A stretch of 64,000 bases of DNA from Escherichia boydii. GTDB taxonomy: Bacteria; Pseudomonadota; Gammaproteobacteria; Enterobacterales; Enterobacteriaceae. The position numbers and the translations under genes were made by a program. The stretch lies in contig CP169086.1 in the NCBI GenBank assembly GCA_041890495.1, positions 868,001 through 932,000 on the forward strand, read 5' to 3'. Within the stretch, counting starts at the first letter, position 1, and every line of letters starts with the position of its first letter. Shown one piece after another: positions 1-8,344 of the stretch. The notes under the pieces are model-generated. The model worked only from the letters and a program-made list of their open reading frames with translations. It was not told the origin of the DNA and did not search any database.

Positions 1-131
1 CCCGATGGGGCAATTAAGTGAAACAGAGACATGGCAATTCCTTGCTGACAACAGAAACGAAATGTATATCATGCCGCTTAGGTGTGCCGTTGTCACCTCA
101 ACGGCGATTCCAGGCTATAAGGATAGAAGAA

Positions 132-743
132 GTGAAATTGAGATGGTTTGCCTTTTTGATTGTGTTTATAGCGGGTTGTTCATCAAAGCATGACTATACG
201 AACCCGCCGTGGAACGCGAAAGTTCCGGTGCAACGTGCGATGCAGTGGATGCCGATCAGTGAACAAGCCGGGAAAGCCTGGGGCGTCAGCCCGCGTCTCA
301 TCACGGCGATCATTGCGGTGGAGTCCGGCGGTAACCCCACGCTTGTCAGCAAATCCAACGCGGTGGGGCTGATGCAGCTTAAAGCGTCAACGGCGGGGAG
401 AGAGGTTTACCGCTATATGGGCTGGAGCGGCCAGCCGTCGACCAGCGAGCTGAAGAACCCGGAACGCAACATTTCAATGGGCACGGCCTACCTGAGCATC
501 ATGGAGCATGGCGTACTGAAGGGCATTAAGGATCCGGAGGTGATGCAGTACGCGCTGGTGGTCTCTTACGTCAACGGTGCCGGCGCGTTGCTGAGAACCT
601 TCTCCTCTGACCGCAAAGAGGCGATAGAAGAGATTAACGGCATGGACAAAGACGAATTCTTTGAACATGTGGCGAAAAATCACCCGGCACCACAGGCGCC
701 TCGTTATATCTGGAAAGTACAGAAAGCGATGGATGCCATGTAA
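132..743 (+). CDS. emtA: Membrane-bound lytic murein transglycosylase E
   Basis: Outer-membrane lipoprotein of the SLT family that cleaves peptidoglycan glycan strands with formation of 1,6-anhydromuramic acid. The chosen GTG start at 132 gives 203 residues, the usual length of E. coli EmtA/MltE; the open frame extends further upstream but only this start puts the lipoprotein signal first. The lipobox ends at Cys16 (LVFIAGC-like context IAGC). The catalytic glutamate is Glu64 in IIAVESGG, followed by the SLT motif GLMQLKAS. The C-terminus APQAPRYI is typical. The gene converges on ycgR, as in E. coli. The 131 bases before it show no gene. Confidence 0.95.
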   Translation: MKLRWFAFLIVFIAGCSSKHDYTNPPWNAKVPVQRAMQWMPISEQAGKAWGVSPRLITAIIAVESGGNPTLVSKSNAVGLMQLKASTAGREVYRYMGWSGQPSTSELKNPERNISMGTAYLSIMEHGVLKGIKDPEVMQYALVVSYVNGAGALLRTFSSDRKEAIEEINGMDKDEFFEHVAKNHPAPQAPRYIWKVQKAMDAM

Positions 744-752
744 TGCCGCAGA

Positions 753-779
753 CGGGCGGCGGTCACGCTGCCCGATTTT
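753..779. terminator. Hairpin terminator between emtA and ycgR
   Basis: A nine-base stem (753-761 with 766-774, one G.T wobble) closes a four-base GTCA loop and is followed by a short T-run. It lies between two convergent genes and probably ends emtA transcription. Confidence 0.65.
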
Positions 780-781
780 CC

Positions 782-1513
782 TTACAGAACCTTATTTGCG
801 CGTTCCCGCGCTTCCCGCTCCAGAGAGTAGATAATGCGCTGCAGCTCGCGCTCTGCGCCAGGCCCAACATTCAGGAAACGGAAGCTCAGACGCGGCGTGG
901 TGATGGTTTCATTTTTGCTGTCCACGACGGTGCGATCGCTGATGGCAATCAGCTGTGCATCGAAATAAAAGCGACCCCAGCCCCCCATATCCAGTTCAAT
1001 TTGCGTAAACCTCATGCCCTCTACCAGTCCGTCAGGTTTAGGCGTATCCATCAGTGCGCCCATGCCGCCCAGCGACAGGTCGAAGAGGCGAAAGCGGATC
1101 TCTTTTTTGTCCGGCATTTTGGCCTTGCAGAAGTAAGCGGGATGAAGCGGGGCGTTGATGCGGAAATATTCGCGACGCTGGACAAACCAGAGGTTGGTGG
1201 GAAGAGGGGTAGCAAAAGCAGGGAGTCCCTGGTATTCGCTCATTTCCAGCCGCGACAGGACAAACTCCACTTTGGCACCCTGCGTTTCGGCCATCACCGC
1301 GACATTTTCCGCTTTCAACGCCGCGCGGTTTTCATACTCCTGACTGCCTAAATCAATCACCAGCCGCTCCTGCGAGGCGTCAAGGATCTTGCTGATGAAC
1401 TGATTATTCGACCAGCTGATGCGCAGCGGCACTTCACCTTTTTGCAGGTCGCGTAATACCCCTAATACAGCCAGCGGATTTTGCTTGAGGAACTGCTCAC
1501 TGTAATGACTCAC
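782..1513 (-). CDS. ycgR: Flagellar brake protein YcgR (PilZ domain)
   Basis: Cyclic-di-GMP receptor that slows the flagellar motor when c-di-GMP is high. The protein has 243 residues, matching the family: an N-terminal YcgR domain (about 1-105) and a C-terminal PilZ domain. Both c-di-GMP motifs are intact: RREYFR at 113-118 (RxxxR) and DLSLGG at 145-150. The gene is monocistronic and convergent with emtA. A well-matched FliA promoter lies 40-66 bases upstream of the start, so it should be expressed with late flagellar genes. Confidence 0.95.
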   Translation of the reverse strand: MSHYSEQFLKQNPLAVLGVLRDLQKGEVPLRISWSNNQFISKILDASQERLVIDLGSQEYENRAALKAENVAVMAETQGAKVEFVLSRLEMSEYQGLPAFATPLPTNLWFVQRREYFRINAPLHPAYFCKAKMPDKKEIRFRLFDLSLGGMGALMDTPKPDGLVEGMRFTQIELDMGGWGRFYFDAQLIAISDRTVVDSKNETITTPRLSFRFLNVGPGAERELQRIIYSLEREARERANKVL

Positions 1514-1552
1514 GCCGGATGGCTCCTTGATTGATGACAGACTGTCTTAGCG

Positions 1553-1579
1553 TTATCGGCAATCTGCGATGAAACTTAA
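1553..1579 (-). promoter_or_regulatory. FliA (sigma-28) promoter of ycgR
   Basis: Read on the minus strand, the site has TTAAGTTT (1572-1579), an 11-base spacer, and GCCGATAA (1553-1560). The established sigma-28 consensus is TAAAGTTT-N11-GCCGATAA, so the -10 is perfect, the spacing exact and the -35 differs by one base. It points at ycgR. Confidence 0.88.
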
Positions 1580-1721
1580 TACAAACCGGTGAGTTTTTTT
1601 TGCCTGTTTACGCAAAGATAAGTCGGTGAGATGAAAATGGTTTTCCTGCGATGACCTATACTTAAGTTAGCTGTGCAGAAGGTTTTCTGCGCACGCGTTA
1701 AACCTGCAAGAGGGCATCGCT

Positions 1722-1976
1722 ATGGGTATCATCGCCTGGATTATCTTTGGTCTTATTGCTGGCGCTATCGCTAAACTGATCATGCCGGGAAACGATGGTG
1801 GCGGCTTTATTTTGACCTGTGTACTCGGGGTCGTTGGTGCGGTTGTGGGCGGCTGGCTGGCGACGATGTTTGGTTTTGGAGGCAACATAAGTGGTTTCGA
1901 CCTGCACAGTTTTCTGGTCGCTGTCGTCGGTGCCATTGTGGTGCTGGGCATATTCAGGTTACTGCGACGAGCATAA
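1722..1976 (+). CDS. ymgE: YmgE/YeaQ family small membrane protein
   Basis: Small (84 aa) inner-membrane protein of the transglycosylase-associated (GlsB/YeaQ/YmgE) family, with three hydrophobic segments (about 3-21, 29-50, 60-80) and many glycines. The family is stress-associated but its molecular role is unknown. The match to E. coli YmgE is by sequence feel and by its position between ycgR/emtA and treA. A GAGGG ribosome site precedes the ATG. A good terminator follows directly. Confidence 0.85.
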   Translation: MGIIAWIIFGLIAGAIAKLIMPGNDGGGFILTCVLGVVGAVVGGWLATMFGFGGNISGFDLHSFLVAVVGAIVVLGIFRLLRRA

Positions 1977-1986
1977 ATTGACGTAA

Positions 1987-2014
1987 ACGGCTCTCTGCGG
2001 AGGGCCGTTTTTTT
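1987..2014 (+). terminator. Rho-independent terminator after ymgE
   Basis: A nine-base stem (ACGGCTCTC with GAGGGCCGT, one wobble) with a TGCG loop is followed by a run of eight T. It lies about ten bases past the ymgE stop. Confidence 0.9.
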
Positions 2015-2036
2015 GCCTGAGTATTGATTTGTTAAT

Positions 2037-2055
2037 CTAAATGATAATAATTGTC
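2037..2055 (+). promoter_or_regulatory. Fur box upstream of the TonB receptor
   Basis: The 15-base core ATGATAATAATTGTC (2041-2055) matches the Fur consensus ATGATAATCATTATC at 13 positions; over the full 19-mer I count 14 of 19. It sits 33 bases before the receptor ATG, so iron-repressed expression is expected. Confidence 0.8.
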
Positions 2056-2088
2056 GTTCCGTATTGCATCTAACAACAAGACGACATT

Positions 2089-4191
2089 ATGAATACCTCA
2101 CGCTTTACGCTTTGCGCCCTGGCAGGCGCCGTCACGGTGGCATTTCAGGTCCCGGCATTCGCCGACGAATCCACCATCGTCGTCACCGGCTCAGAGCAGG
2201 GCAGCGCGCTGCCGGCCTGGACGAACAGCGCCACAAAATCGGCCGTTGCTGAAAGTAAAACGCCGCAGGTCATCACGACCCTCTCTGCGCCGGAAATTGA
2301 AAAGCGCCATGCGAATTCGGTGAATGAAATTCTGCGCTATGCCCCAGGCGTCTCAACCGAGGTGCGGGGGAATACCTCCTACATGAGCGAATATAAAATT
2401 CGTGGTTTTACCGTCGACCAGGAGTTCTACAACGGGCTGCAGCTGCCCTATAACGTCACCGGTAATACCAAAGCGCGCATCGATCCGCTGCTGATCGACA
2501 GCGTTGATATCCTGAAAGGCCCCTCATCGGTCCTTTACGGCGGCGGTTCGCCGGGCGGGCTGGTGAATATTCAAAGTAAAAAACCGCAGCGAGAAGCCCG
2601 AACGGAAATCGGCGTTAACACCGGCAACCGCAGCCTGAAAGAGGGCTATCTCGACTCAACCGGGCAGATTGCCGACAGCGACTGGAACTACCGTCTGCTG
2701 GGCAAAGCGACGGAAAATGACGATCAGCCGCACACCACCCGGTATGAAAATTACCTGGTTGCCCCGTCCGTCACCTGGCAACCCGACAGCAAAACCCGCC
2801 TTACCCTGGACGCGCTGGCGCAAAACACACCGAGCCTGACGCCGTCTAACCCTCTGCCGCTCGCCTACCTGCGCTCGAAATACGCGGGCAAGCGCGACTA
2901 CGCCGGTGACGAGTGGAACGGGTTTAAGCAGCGTCAGTGGATGCTGGGCTACAGCTTTGAACATGAATTTGACAGCGGCTGGGGCTTTAATCAGAAAGCT
3001 CGCTATTTCGACGTCGATACCCATCAGCGCAGCGTCTATGCAACAGGGACGGGAGGCGAGGTCTATCAGCTCAACCGCTATGCCTACACCACCGATGAAG
3101 ATCTAAAGAGCTTCAACATTGACAACCAGGTGACTAAAACCGTGGCGCTGGGCGACTGGAAACACCACCTGCTGGCCGGGTTTGACTATCAGAAGCTGAA
3201 CTCCCATTTCCACTACCGCTACGCGTCGGCCACGCCGGGCATTGACATGCGCAATCCTGACTATTCGCAGATCGTCGAAAGCGCGCTGGGCCTGTATACA
3301 GCCCAGAAAAACCGTCTGAGCTATCAGCAGAACGGCTACTACCTGCAGGATCAGGTGGAGTGGGGGGGCCTCAATCTGCTGGGCAGCCTGCGCTACGACG
3401 ATTACCGTTCCGTCACCACCAATTATCTGCAAAATGGTGTTAAGGCCTGGGTCTCTCAGGATCGCGTCACCAAACGCCTGGGCGCGCTCTACGCTTTTGA
3501 TAATGGTCTGTCACCGTTTATCAGCTATTCCGAAGGCTTTGCTCCTGTATCGCCGCAGGGAACCCTCGTGGCGAAAGACGTCAAGCCAACCACCAGCAAG
3601 CAGGTGGAGGGCGGCGTGAAATATCTGCTGGCCGACTACGCAACCACCTTTACCGCCTCGGTGTTCAACATCCGTCAGAAAAATGTCGTCACCTCCGATC
3701 CGGGCTTCCTGAACTATCGTCAGACCGGGGAAGTGGAGTCTAAAGGGGCAGAACTCTCCGCCATTAGCCGCCCGACGGACAACCTGACGCTGATTGCTAA
3801 CTATGCCTACACCCACGCGATCAATACGCAAGATGACAAGTACAAAGGGAAACGTCCAACGCAGGTGCCGGAGAATGCCTTCAATCTCTGGGGGGATTAC
3901 ACCTTTGAGAACACGCCGCTGAAAGGGCTGATGCTGGGGGCGGGGGCGCGCTATACCGGCCCGATGGAAATCTCTCCGGCAAACGATGCGGGTAAACTGG
4001 GCGGCACTACGCAGTACGATCTGGCGGCTTCCTACCGGATGGGTGAAATCCTGCCCTCGCTGGCAGGACTAACGCTTAAGGCCAGCGCGCAAAATATCAC
4101 CAATAAAGAGACGCTGACCTGCTATGACGCGACCAACTGCTGGATTGGGCGTGACAGAACGTATCAGCTAGGGGCGAGTTACAGTTTCTAA
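2089..4191 (+). CDS. TonB-dependent siderophore receptor (FhuA/FoxA-like)
   Basis: Outer-membrane receptor of 700 residues, probably importing a ferric hydroxamate-type siderophore with TonB-ExbBD energy. A signal peptide (about 1-25, cut after AFA) is followed by a TonB-box-like STIVVTG. The plug domain (about 55-165) carries the family motifs EILRYAPGV, KIRGFTVDQ and DILKGPSSVLYGGGSPGGLVN. The 22-strand barrel ends in a terminal Phe (GASYSF). The late motif TCYDATNCWIGRDRT resembles the paired-Cys region of FhuA/FoxA relatives. A Fur box lies just upstream. Family membership is secure; the exact ligand is inferred only loosely and could be ferrichrome, ferrioxamine or another siderophore. 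Confidence 0.88.
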   Translation: MNTSRFTLCALAGAVTVAFQVPAFADESTIVVTGSEQGSALPAWTNSATKSAVAESKTPQVITTLSAPEIEKRHANSVNEILRYAPGVSTEVRGNTSYMSEYKIRGFTVDQEFYNGLQLPYNVTGNTKARIDPLLIDSVDILKGPSSVLYGGGSPGGLVNIQSKKPQREARTEIGVNTGNRSLKEGYLDSTGQIADSDWNYRLLGKATENDDQPHTTRYENYLVAPSVTWQPDSKTRLTLDALAQNTPSLTPSNPLPLAYLRSKYAGKRDYAGDEWNGFKQRQWMLGYSFEHEFDSGWGFNQKARYFDVDTHQRSVYATGTGGEVYQLNRYAYTTDEDLKSFNIDNQVTKTVALGDWKHHLLAGFDYQKLNSHFHYRYASATPGIDMRNPDYSQIVESALGLYTAQKNRLSYQQNGYYLQDQVEWGGLNLLGSLRYDDYRSVTTNYLQNGVKAWVSQDRVTKRLGALYAFDNGLSPFISYSEGFAPVSPQGTLVAKDVKPTTSKQVEGGVKYLLADYATTFTASVFNIRQKNVVTSDPGFLNYRQTGEVESKGAELSAISRPTDNLTLIANYAYTHAINTQDDKYKGKRPTQVPENAFNLWGDYTFENTPLKGLMLGAGARYTGPMEISPANDAGKLGGTTQYDLAASYRMGEILPSLAGLTLKASAQNITNKETLTCYDATNCWIGRDRTYQLGASYSF

Positions 4192-4214
4192 GCAAAGCCC
4201 TGTTATTTCAAAAA

Positions 4215-4246
4215 GTAGGCCGGGTAAGGCGTAGCCGCTACCCGGC
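4215..4246. repeat. REP-type palindrome between TonB receptor and treA
   Basis: GTAGGCCGGGTAAGGCGTAG begins a typical enterobacterial REP unit; the eight-base arms 4219-4226 and 4239-4246 pair. It fills the gap between two convergent genes and may also stop or protect transcripts. Confidence 0.85.
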
Positions 4247-4255
4247 AATACTCCC

Positions 4256-5941
4256 TTACTGCGCCGCAGCTTTCACCGGTGCAGCCTCATCATTCGCCGC
4301 AGGCCGATTCTCCGGCAAGCTGTCGCACGGTTTCTCTTTCGGGCAGACCCGATCCAGCATCTTCAGCGTTACGCCGTTGCTCCAGCCAAATCCGTCCTGC
4401 AGCGGATACTCTCCGCCGCCGCCGCCCGTACCGGTTGTCGAGACGTCATACTTCTCGACCAGTTTCTTTTCCCGGTCATAAGTGTGCTGAACGTTCTTCA
4501 GGAAGCGCCAGGTCACATCCATCGAGACCTTCTCTTGCCCGTAGTTCTGCAACCCTTCCGCCGCAACCCACTGCAGCGGAGCCCAGCCGTTTGGCGCATC
4601 CCACTGCTGGCCGCTGTTTACGGTGGTGGTCGCAACACCGCCCGGTTTCAACAGGCGCGACGAGGTTGCCGCGGCGACTTTATCGGCACGATCCTGCGCC
4701 GCCGCCTTCACGTAAAGCGGGAACAGGGCTGCGGCCGTGAGCTGATTGCGCACCTTCTTACTCTTCAGATCGTAATCCGCGTACCAGCCCTCTTTATCAT
4801 TCCACAGGTGGCTCTCGATGGCTTTCTGGCGCGCGGTGGCCAGCGTCTCATACTTGTTCGCGCTGGCGGCATCGCCACTCTCCTGGCTTGCCCGGGCCAG
4901 CAGTTTTTCCATCTTGAACATCAGGGCGTTCAGGTCCACGGGCACAATGCTGGTGGTCCGGATGGTGCCGAGTTTTTGCGGATCGTCCATCCAGCGGGAG
5001 CTAAAGTCCCATCCCGAGGCCGCGGCGGAACGCAAATCACGGTAGATCTCGGTTGCCGGTCGGTTAGGGTTACTTTTCGCGGTATTCACATCGTCAAGCC
5101 AGGACTCCGGGCGCGGGGTGTCGCGATCGTCCCAGTAGCGGTTGAGGATTGCGCCGTCATCCAGTTTCACCACGCGCTTGTTGGCCTGGCCCGGCTGCAG
5201 GGCATCGACGCCGTCCATCCAGTAGGCATACTCTTTCTCCATCTGCGGACGATACTTCTTCAGCGCATCGCTGTCGTGCGTTGCCAGCAGTTCCACCATC
5301 AGCGAGAAAAACGGCGGCTGGGATCGGCTCAGGTAATAGCTGCGGTTGCCGTTGGGAATGTGGCCGAAGGTGTCAATCTCATACGCAAAGTTATCCACCA
5401 TGTCGCTGATTTTGTCCCAATGATCGCTCTCAGCCAGGCCCAGCATGGTGAAATAGCTGTCCCAGTAGTAGACCTCGCGGAAACGACCGCCGGGCACAAC
5501 GTAAGGTTTCGGTAACGGCAGAAGGGAATCCCATTTGTTGCTGGCTTTATCCGTGGTGCGCGTCAGTACGGGCCAGAGATCGTCAATGTGCTCACGTAAA
5601 CTTTGTCCAGCAGGCGGAACATATTTTTCCCCTTCCGCAGGGAGCGTAAAGTTCATCTCGACAAAGTGGCGTAAGTCAAAGCTGGACTGCGTGTGCTGCA
5701 TACGATAATCCGCCAGAATCATCAGCGGGTCGCTTTTGGGGACGGCATCAGCGAAGGTTTTCTGATCGGGAAACAGTTTCGCGCTTTGCACATCATTAAA
5801 CAGAGGGCCCAGCAAAATATCGGGTGAGGTTGTCTGGGCTGCGGGGGTATCGTCGGCATAACCGAAAGTCGTTACGCCGAGCAGCGCGCCTCCTAACGCA
5901 AGGGGCAAAAACGCGGGGCGTAGTGTACGAGGTCTTATCAT
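4256..5941 (-). CDS. treA: Periplasmic trehalase
   Basis: GH37 enzyme that hydrolyses alpha,alpha-trehalose to two glucose molecules in the periplasm, allowing use of trehalose under osmotic stress. I chose the ATG at 5941 (561 aa) because a GGAG site lies eight bases before it; a GTG seven codons upstream is also open. A signal peptide precedes the mature start near YADDTPAAQ. The signature PGGRFREVYYWDSYF and the later QWDAPNGWAPLQ are intact, as are the catalytic Asp in AASGWDFSSRW and the catalytic Glu in GGGGEYPLQDGFGW. E. coli TreA has 565 residues. The dha genes that follow treA in E. coli are absent here. Confidence 0.96.
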   Translation of the reverse strand: MIRPRTLRPAFLPLALGGALLGVTTFGYADDTPAAQTTSPDILLGPLFNDVQSAKLFPDQKTFADAVPKSDPLMILADYRMQHTQSSFDLRHFVEMNFTLPAEGEKYVPPAGQSLREHIDDLWPVLTRTTDKASNKWDSLLPLPKPYVVPGGRFREVYYWDSYFTMLGLAESDHWDKISDMVDNFAYEIDTFGHIPNGNRSYYLSRSQPPFFSLMVELLATHDSDALKKYRPQMEKEYAYWMDGVDALQPGQANKRVVKLDDGAILNRYWDDRDTPRPESWLDDVNTAKSNPNRPATEIYRDLRSAAASGWDFSSRWMDDPQKLGTIRTTSIVPVDLNALMFKMEKLLARASQESGDAASANKYETLATARQKAIESHLWNDKEGWYADYDLKSKKVRNQLTAAALFPLYVKAAAQDRADKVAAATSSRLLKPGGVATTTVNSGQQWDAPNGWAPLQWVAAEGLQNYGQEKVSMDVTWRFLKNVQHTYDREKKLVEKYDVSTTGTGGGGGEYPLQDGFGWSNGVTLKMLDRVCPKEKPCDSLPENRPAANDEAAPVKAAAQ

Positions 5942-6043
5942 TCGTTCGTCTCCTGTCTTCACTAAACAGCGTGGCCGCTGTTGTCAATCACCTGAAAACC
6001 TTAGACGAATATTGCCCGCTTCGCGTTAATAATTGCTTGTCCG

Positions 6044-7000
6044 TCAGACCTCTTCCGTCGTCTGGCTGGCTTCCCGCAGCGTGCCCGGCGCATGTCCAAT
6101 AATACGCTTAAATGCCCGGCTAAATGCCGCCAGAGAGCCGTACCCCAGCCGCAGCGCGACGGTTTCAATCGGCTGATTTTCGTGGCGAATGTACTGGATG
6201 GCCAGCCGCATTCTCAGCTCGCTGAGATATTTTGCCGGGGTGGTTCCCGTCGCGGCCAGAAACCGTTCCGCGAACACGGAACGGGACGTGCCCGCTTCTT
6301 TTGCCAGATCCGCCACGCTCCAGTTCAGGCCTGGCTGCTGATGCATGGCGTAAATGGCGCGGCTGAGGCGCGGGTCGCGCAGAACCTGCACCCAGCCGGT
6401 GGATTTACCACAGCCGCCTTCAACCCAGCCCCGCACGATTAACGCCGCCACCACATCGGCCAGCCGCGCAAGGATCCCGGCATACCCGGCCTGACGCGCC
6501 GCGGATTCCCGCTCCATCGCCGCCAGCAGCGGATGAATTTCCGGCCAGGTAGACATCAGCCGGCTGACCATCATCACTTCCGGCATCGCCTTGATCAGCG
6601 GCTGCATTCCGCCCAGCTCAAAATCCATGCACCCGCTAAAGATAAGGGTGTTCTCGCTCTCCGGGCAGGGCTCGCAGGTGATAGCACAGACCGAGCTGCA
6701 GATAGGCTCGCTCGGAAAGGCGTTGACGGGGGTAATGGTGGCCTGCTCGTCCGAGAGCAGAGCATGGGAATTTCCGCCGGGAATAAAGAGGGCGTCACCA
6801 CCGCTCAGTTCGAACGTTGCACCGCTCTCCATGCGCAACAGGGCGCTACCGTGGCTCACAAAATGAAACTGCGCCCTGCCGGGAGCCTGATGAAAAGCGA
6901 CGCCAAATGGCGCACTGGCTTCAATCCGCCGGTATTTCACGCCTGAGAGGCGCATGCCGCGTAAAAGTTCGCTGATCAAATCGGGTGACTGTACGGTCAT
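6044..7000 (-). CDS. AraC family regulator with cupin N-domain
   Basis: Transcription factor of 318 residues. The N-terminal half (about 1-190) is a Cupin_6-type sensor domain (GGDALFIPGGNSHALL), and the C-terminal 100 residues form the two-helix-turn-helix AraC DNA-binding domain (WSVADLAKEAGTSRSVFAERF and later LGYGSLAAFSRAFKR). It is transcribed away from the neighbouring MFS exporter gene across a 115-base gap. The usual inference is that it controls that exporter and itself. The inducer is unknown. Confidence 0.88.
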   Translation of the reverse strand: MTVQSPDLISELLRGMRLSGVKYRRIEASAPFGVAFHQAPGRAQFHFVSHGSALLRMESGATFELSGGDALFIPGGNSHALLSDEQATITPVNAFPSEPICSSVCAITCEPCPESENTLIFSGCMDFELGGMQPLIKAMPEVMMVSRLMSTWPEIHPLLAAMERESAARQAGYAGILARLADVVAALIVRGWVEGGCGKSTGWVQVLRDPRLSRAIYAMHQQPGLNWSVADLAKEAGTSRSVFAERFLAATGTTPAKYLSELRMRLAIQYIRHENQPIETVALRLGYGSLAAFSRAFKRIIGHAPGTLREASQTTEEV

Positions 7001-7115
7001 GGCGCAACTCCGGACGAATAATCAATAAGTGGAGATTATATGTCATAGATCGTCCAGGGTGAACCTTCTATTCTTTTGCGACAGTAGTCACATTTTTATA
7101 ACGGGAGATCAACAG

Positions 7116-8303
7116 ATGAGTTCATGTGTCGCGGCGAGCGAGGCGGTAGCGCCTGCAAAACCCGCCTGGCGGGCCGTCTATTCACTGGGGCTGGGGGTAT
7201 TTGGTTTGATTACGGCAGAATTTCTGCCCGCCAGTTTGTTAACACCCATGGCCGCGAGCTTGGGCGTTACCGAGGGGATGGCTGGACAGGCCGTCACCGC
7301 CACCGCGCTGGTGGCGCTGGTCACCGGATTGCTGATTACCCCGGCAACCAAGAGTATCGACCGCCGCTGGGTACTGATGTTTTTCTCGGTGCTGCAAATT
7401 ATCTCCAGCCTGCTGGTGGCCTTTGCGCCTAATCTGCACGTCCTGCTGATGGGGCGCCTGCTGCTGGGGGTCGCGATCGGGGGATTCTGGGCGATGTCGA
7501 CGGCTACGACGATGCGTCTGGTTCCGGCAGATAAAGTGCCGAAAGCGCTGGCGGTGATCTTCTCCAGCGTGTCGATTGCCACGGTAGTCGCGGCGCCGCT
7601 GGGCAGCTATCTGGGCAGCCTGATCGGCTGGCGCAACGTCTTTGTGCTCTGCATTCTGCCGAGCATGCTGGCGCTGCTGTGGCAGCTCTGGGTGCTGCCG
7701 TCCATGAAGCCGGAGAGCAGCGGCAGCCTGAGTACGCTGTTCCGCGTGCTGCGTCGCCCGGGGATGATCGGCGGCATGCTGGCGACCATTCTGATCTTCA
7801 GCGGCCATTTCGCTTTCTTTACCTACTTGCGTCCGTTCCTGGAGACGGTGGGCCAGGCGAGCGTGGAGACCATTTCCCTGATCCTGCTGGGCTTTGGTAT
7901 CGCCAACTTTGTGGGTACCTCCGTGGCCGGGCATCTGCTGGCACGTAATCTGCGCCTGACGCTGGCGCTGGTGCCGTTTGCGATGGGCGTTCTCGCGCTG
8001 ATGATGGTTGCGTTTGGTCATCTGGCCGTGCTGGACGGGCTGCTGGTCGCGCTGTGGGGCTTTGCATTTGGTCTGGTTCCGGTGGGCTGGTCAACCTGGC
8101 TTGCCACTACGGTCCCGGATGAAGCCGAAAGTGCAGGAGGGCTGCTGGTGGCCTCAATCCAGCTGGCAATCAGTGCCGGTGCGGCCGGGGGCGGGGCGGT
8201 ATTTGACCTCAACGGCGCCAGCGGCGTATTCGCGGGAAGCGGTTTCCTGCTGGTAACGGCAATGGTGATTGTGTTTATGGGTGTGAAAGTGAAAGCGGAG
8301 TGA
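7116..8303 (+). CDS. NepI-like MFS exporter
   Basis: Inner-membrane major facilitator of 395 residues with about twelve hydrophobic segments, belonging to the drug:H+ antiporter-1 type. The start at 7116 is preceded by GGGAG; an upstream in-frame ATG at 7029 would add an unlikely 29-residue leader. Stretches such as EFLPASLLTPMA, GGFWAMSTATTMRLVP and PVGWSTW closely recall E. coli NepI, the purine ribonucleoside exporter. A purine-like export role is therefore plausible but unproven. It is divergent from an AraC-type regulator. Confidence 0.85.
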   Translation: MSSCVAASEAVAPAKPAWRAVYSLGLGVFGLITAEFLPASLLTPMAASLGVTEGMAGQAVTATALVALVTGLLITPATKSIDRRWVLMFFSVLQIISSLLVAFAPNLHVLLMGRLLLGVAIGGFWAMSTATTMRLVPADKVPKALAVIFSSVSIATVVAAPLGSYLGSLIGWRNVFVLCILPSMLALLWQLWVLPSMKPESSGSLSTLFRVLRRPGMIGGMLATILIFSGHFAFFTYLRPFLETVGQASVETISLILLGFGIANFVGTSVAGHLLARNLRLTLALVPFAMGVLALMMVAFGHLAVLDGLLVALWGFAFGLVPVGWSTWLATTVPDEAESAGGLLVASIQLAISAGAAGGGAVFDLNGASGVFAGSGFLLVTAMVIVFMGVKVKAE

Positions 8304-8310
8304 ATTATTT

Positions 8311-8337
8311 GCCGGGTGAGCGCGAACGCCACCCGGC
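8311..8337. repeat. REP-like hairpin between MFS gene and gap
   Basis: GCCGGGT (8311-8317) pairs with ACCCGGC (8331-8337). It lies between two convergent genes and resembles the shorter REP units elsewhere in the window. It may act as a shared terminator. Confidence 0.65.
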
Positions 8338-8344
8338 TCCAGGC

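Noticed and set aside
5..193. A 62-codon frame at the left edge
   Set aside because: It overlaps the clear emtA start in another frame and has no known relative; the region is better read as emtA leader.
7239..8021. A 260-codon minus-strand frame inside the MFS gene
   Set aside because: The translation is Gln/Arg/His-rich, the typical antisense of Leu/Val/Ala-rich membrane helices.
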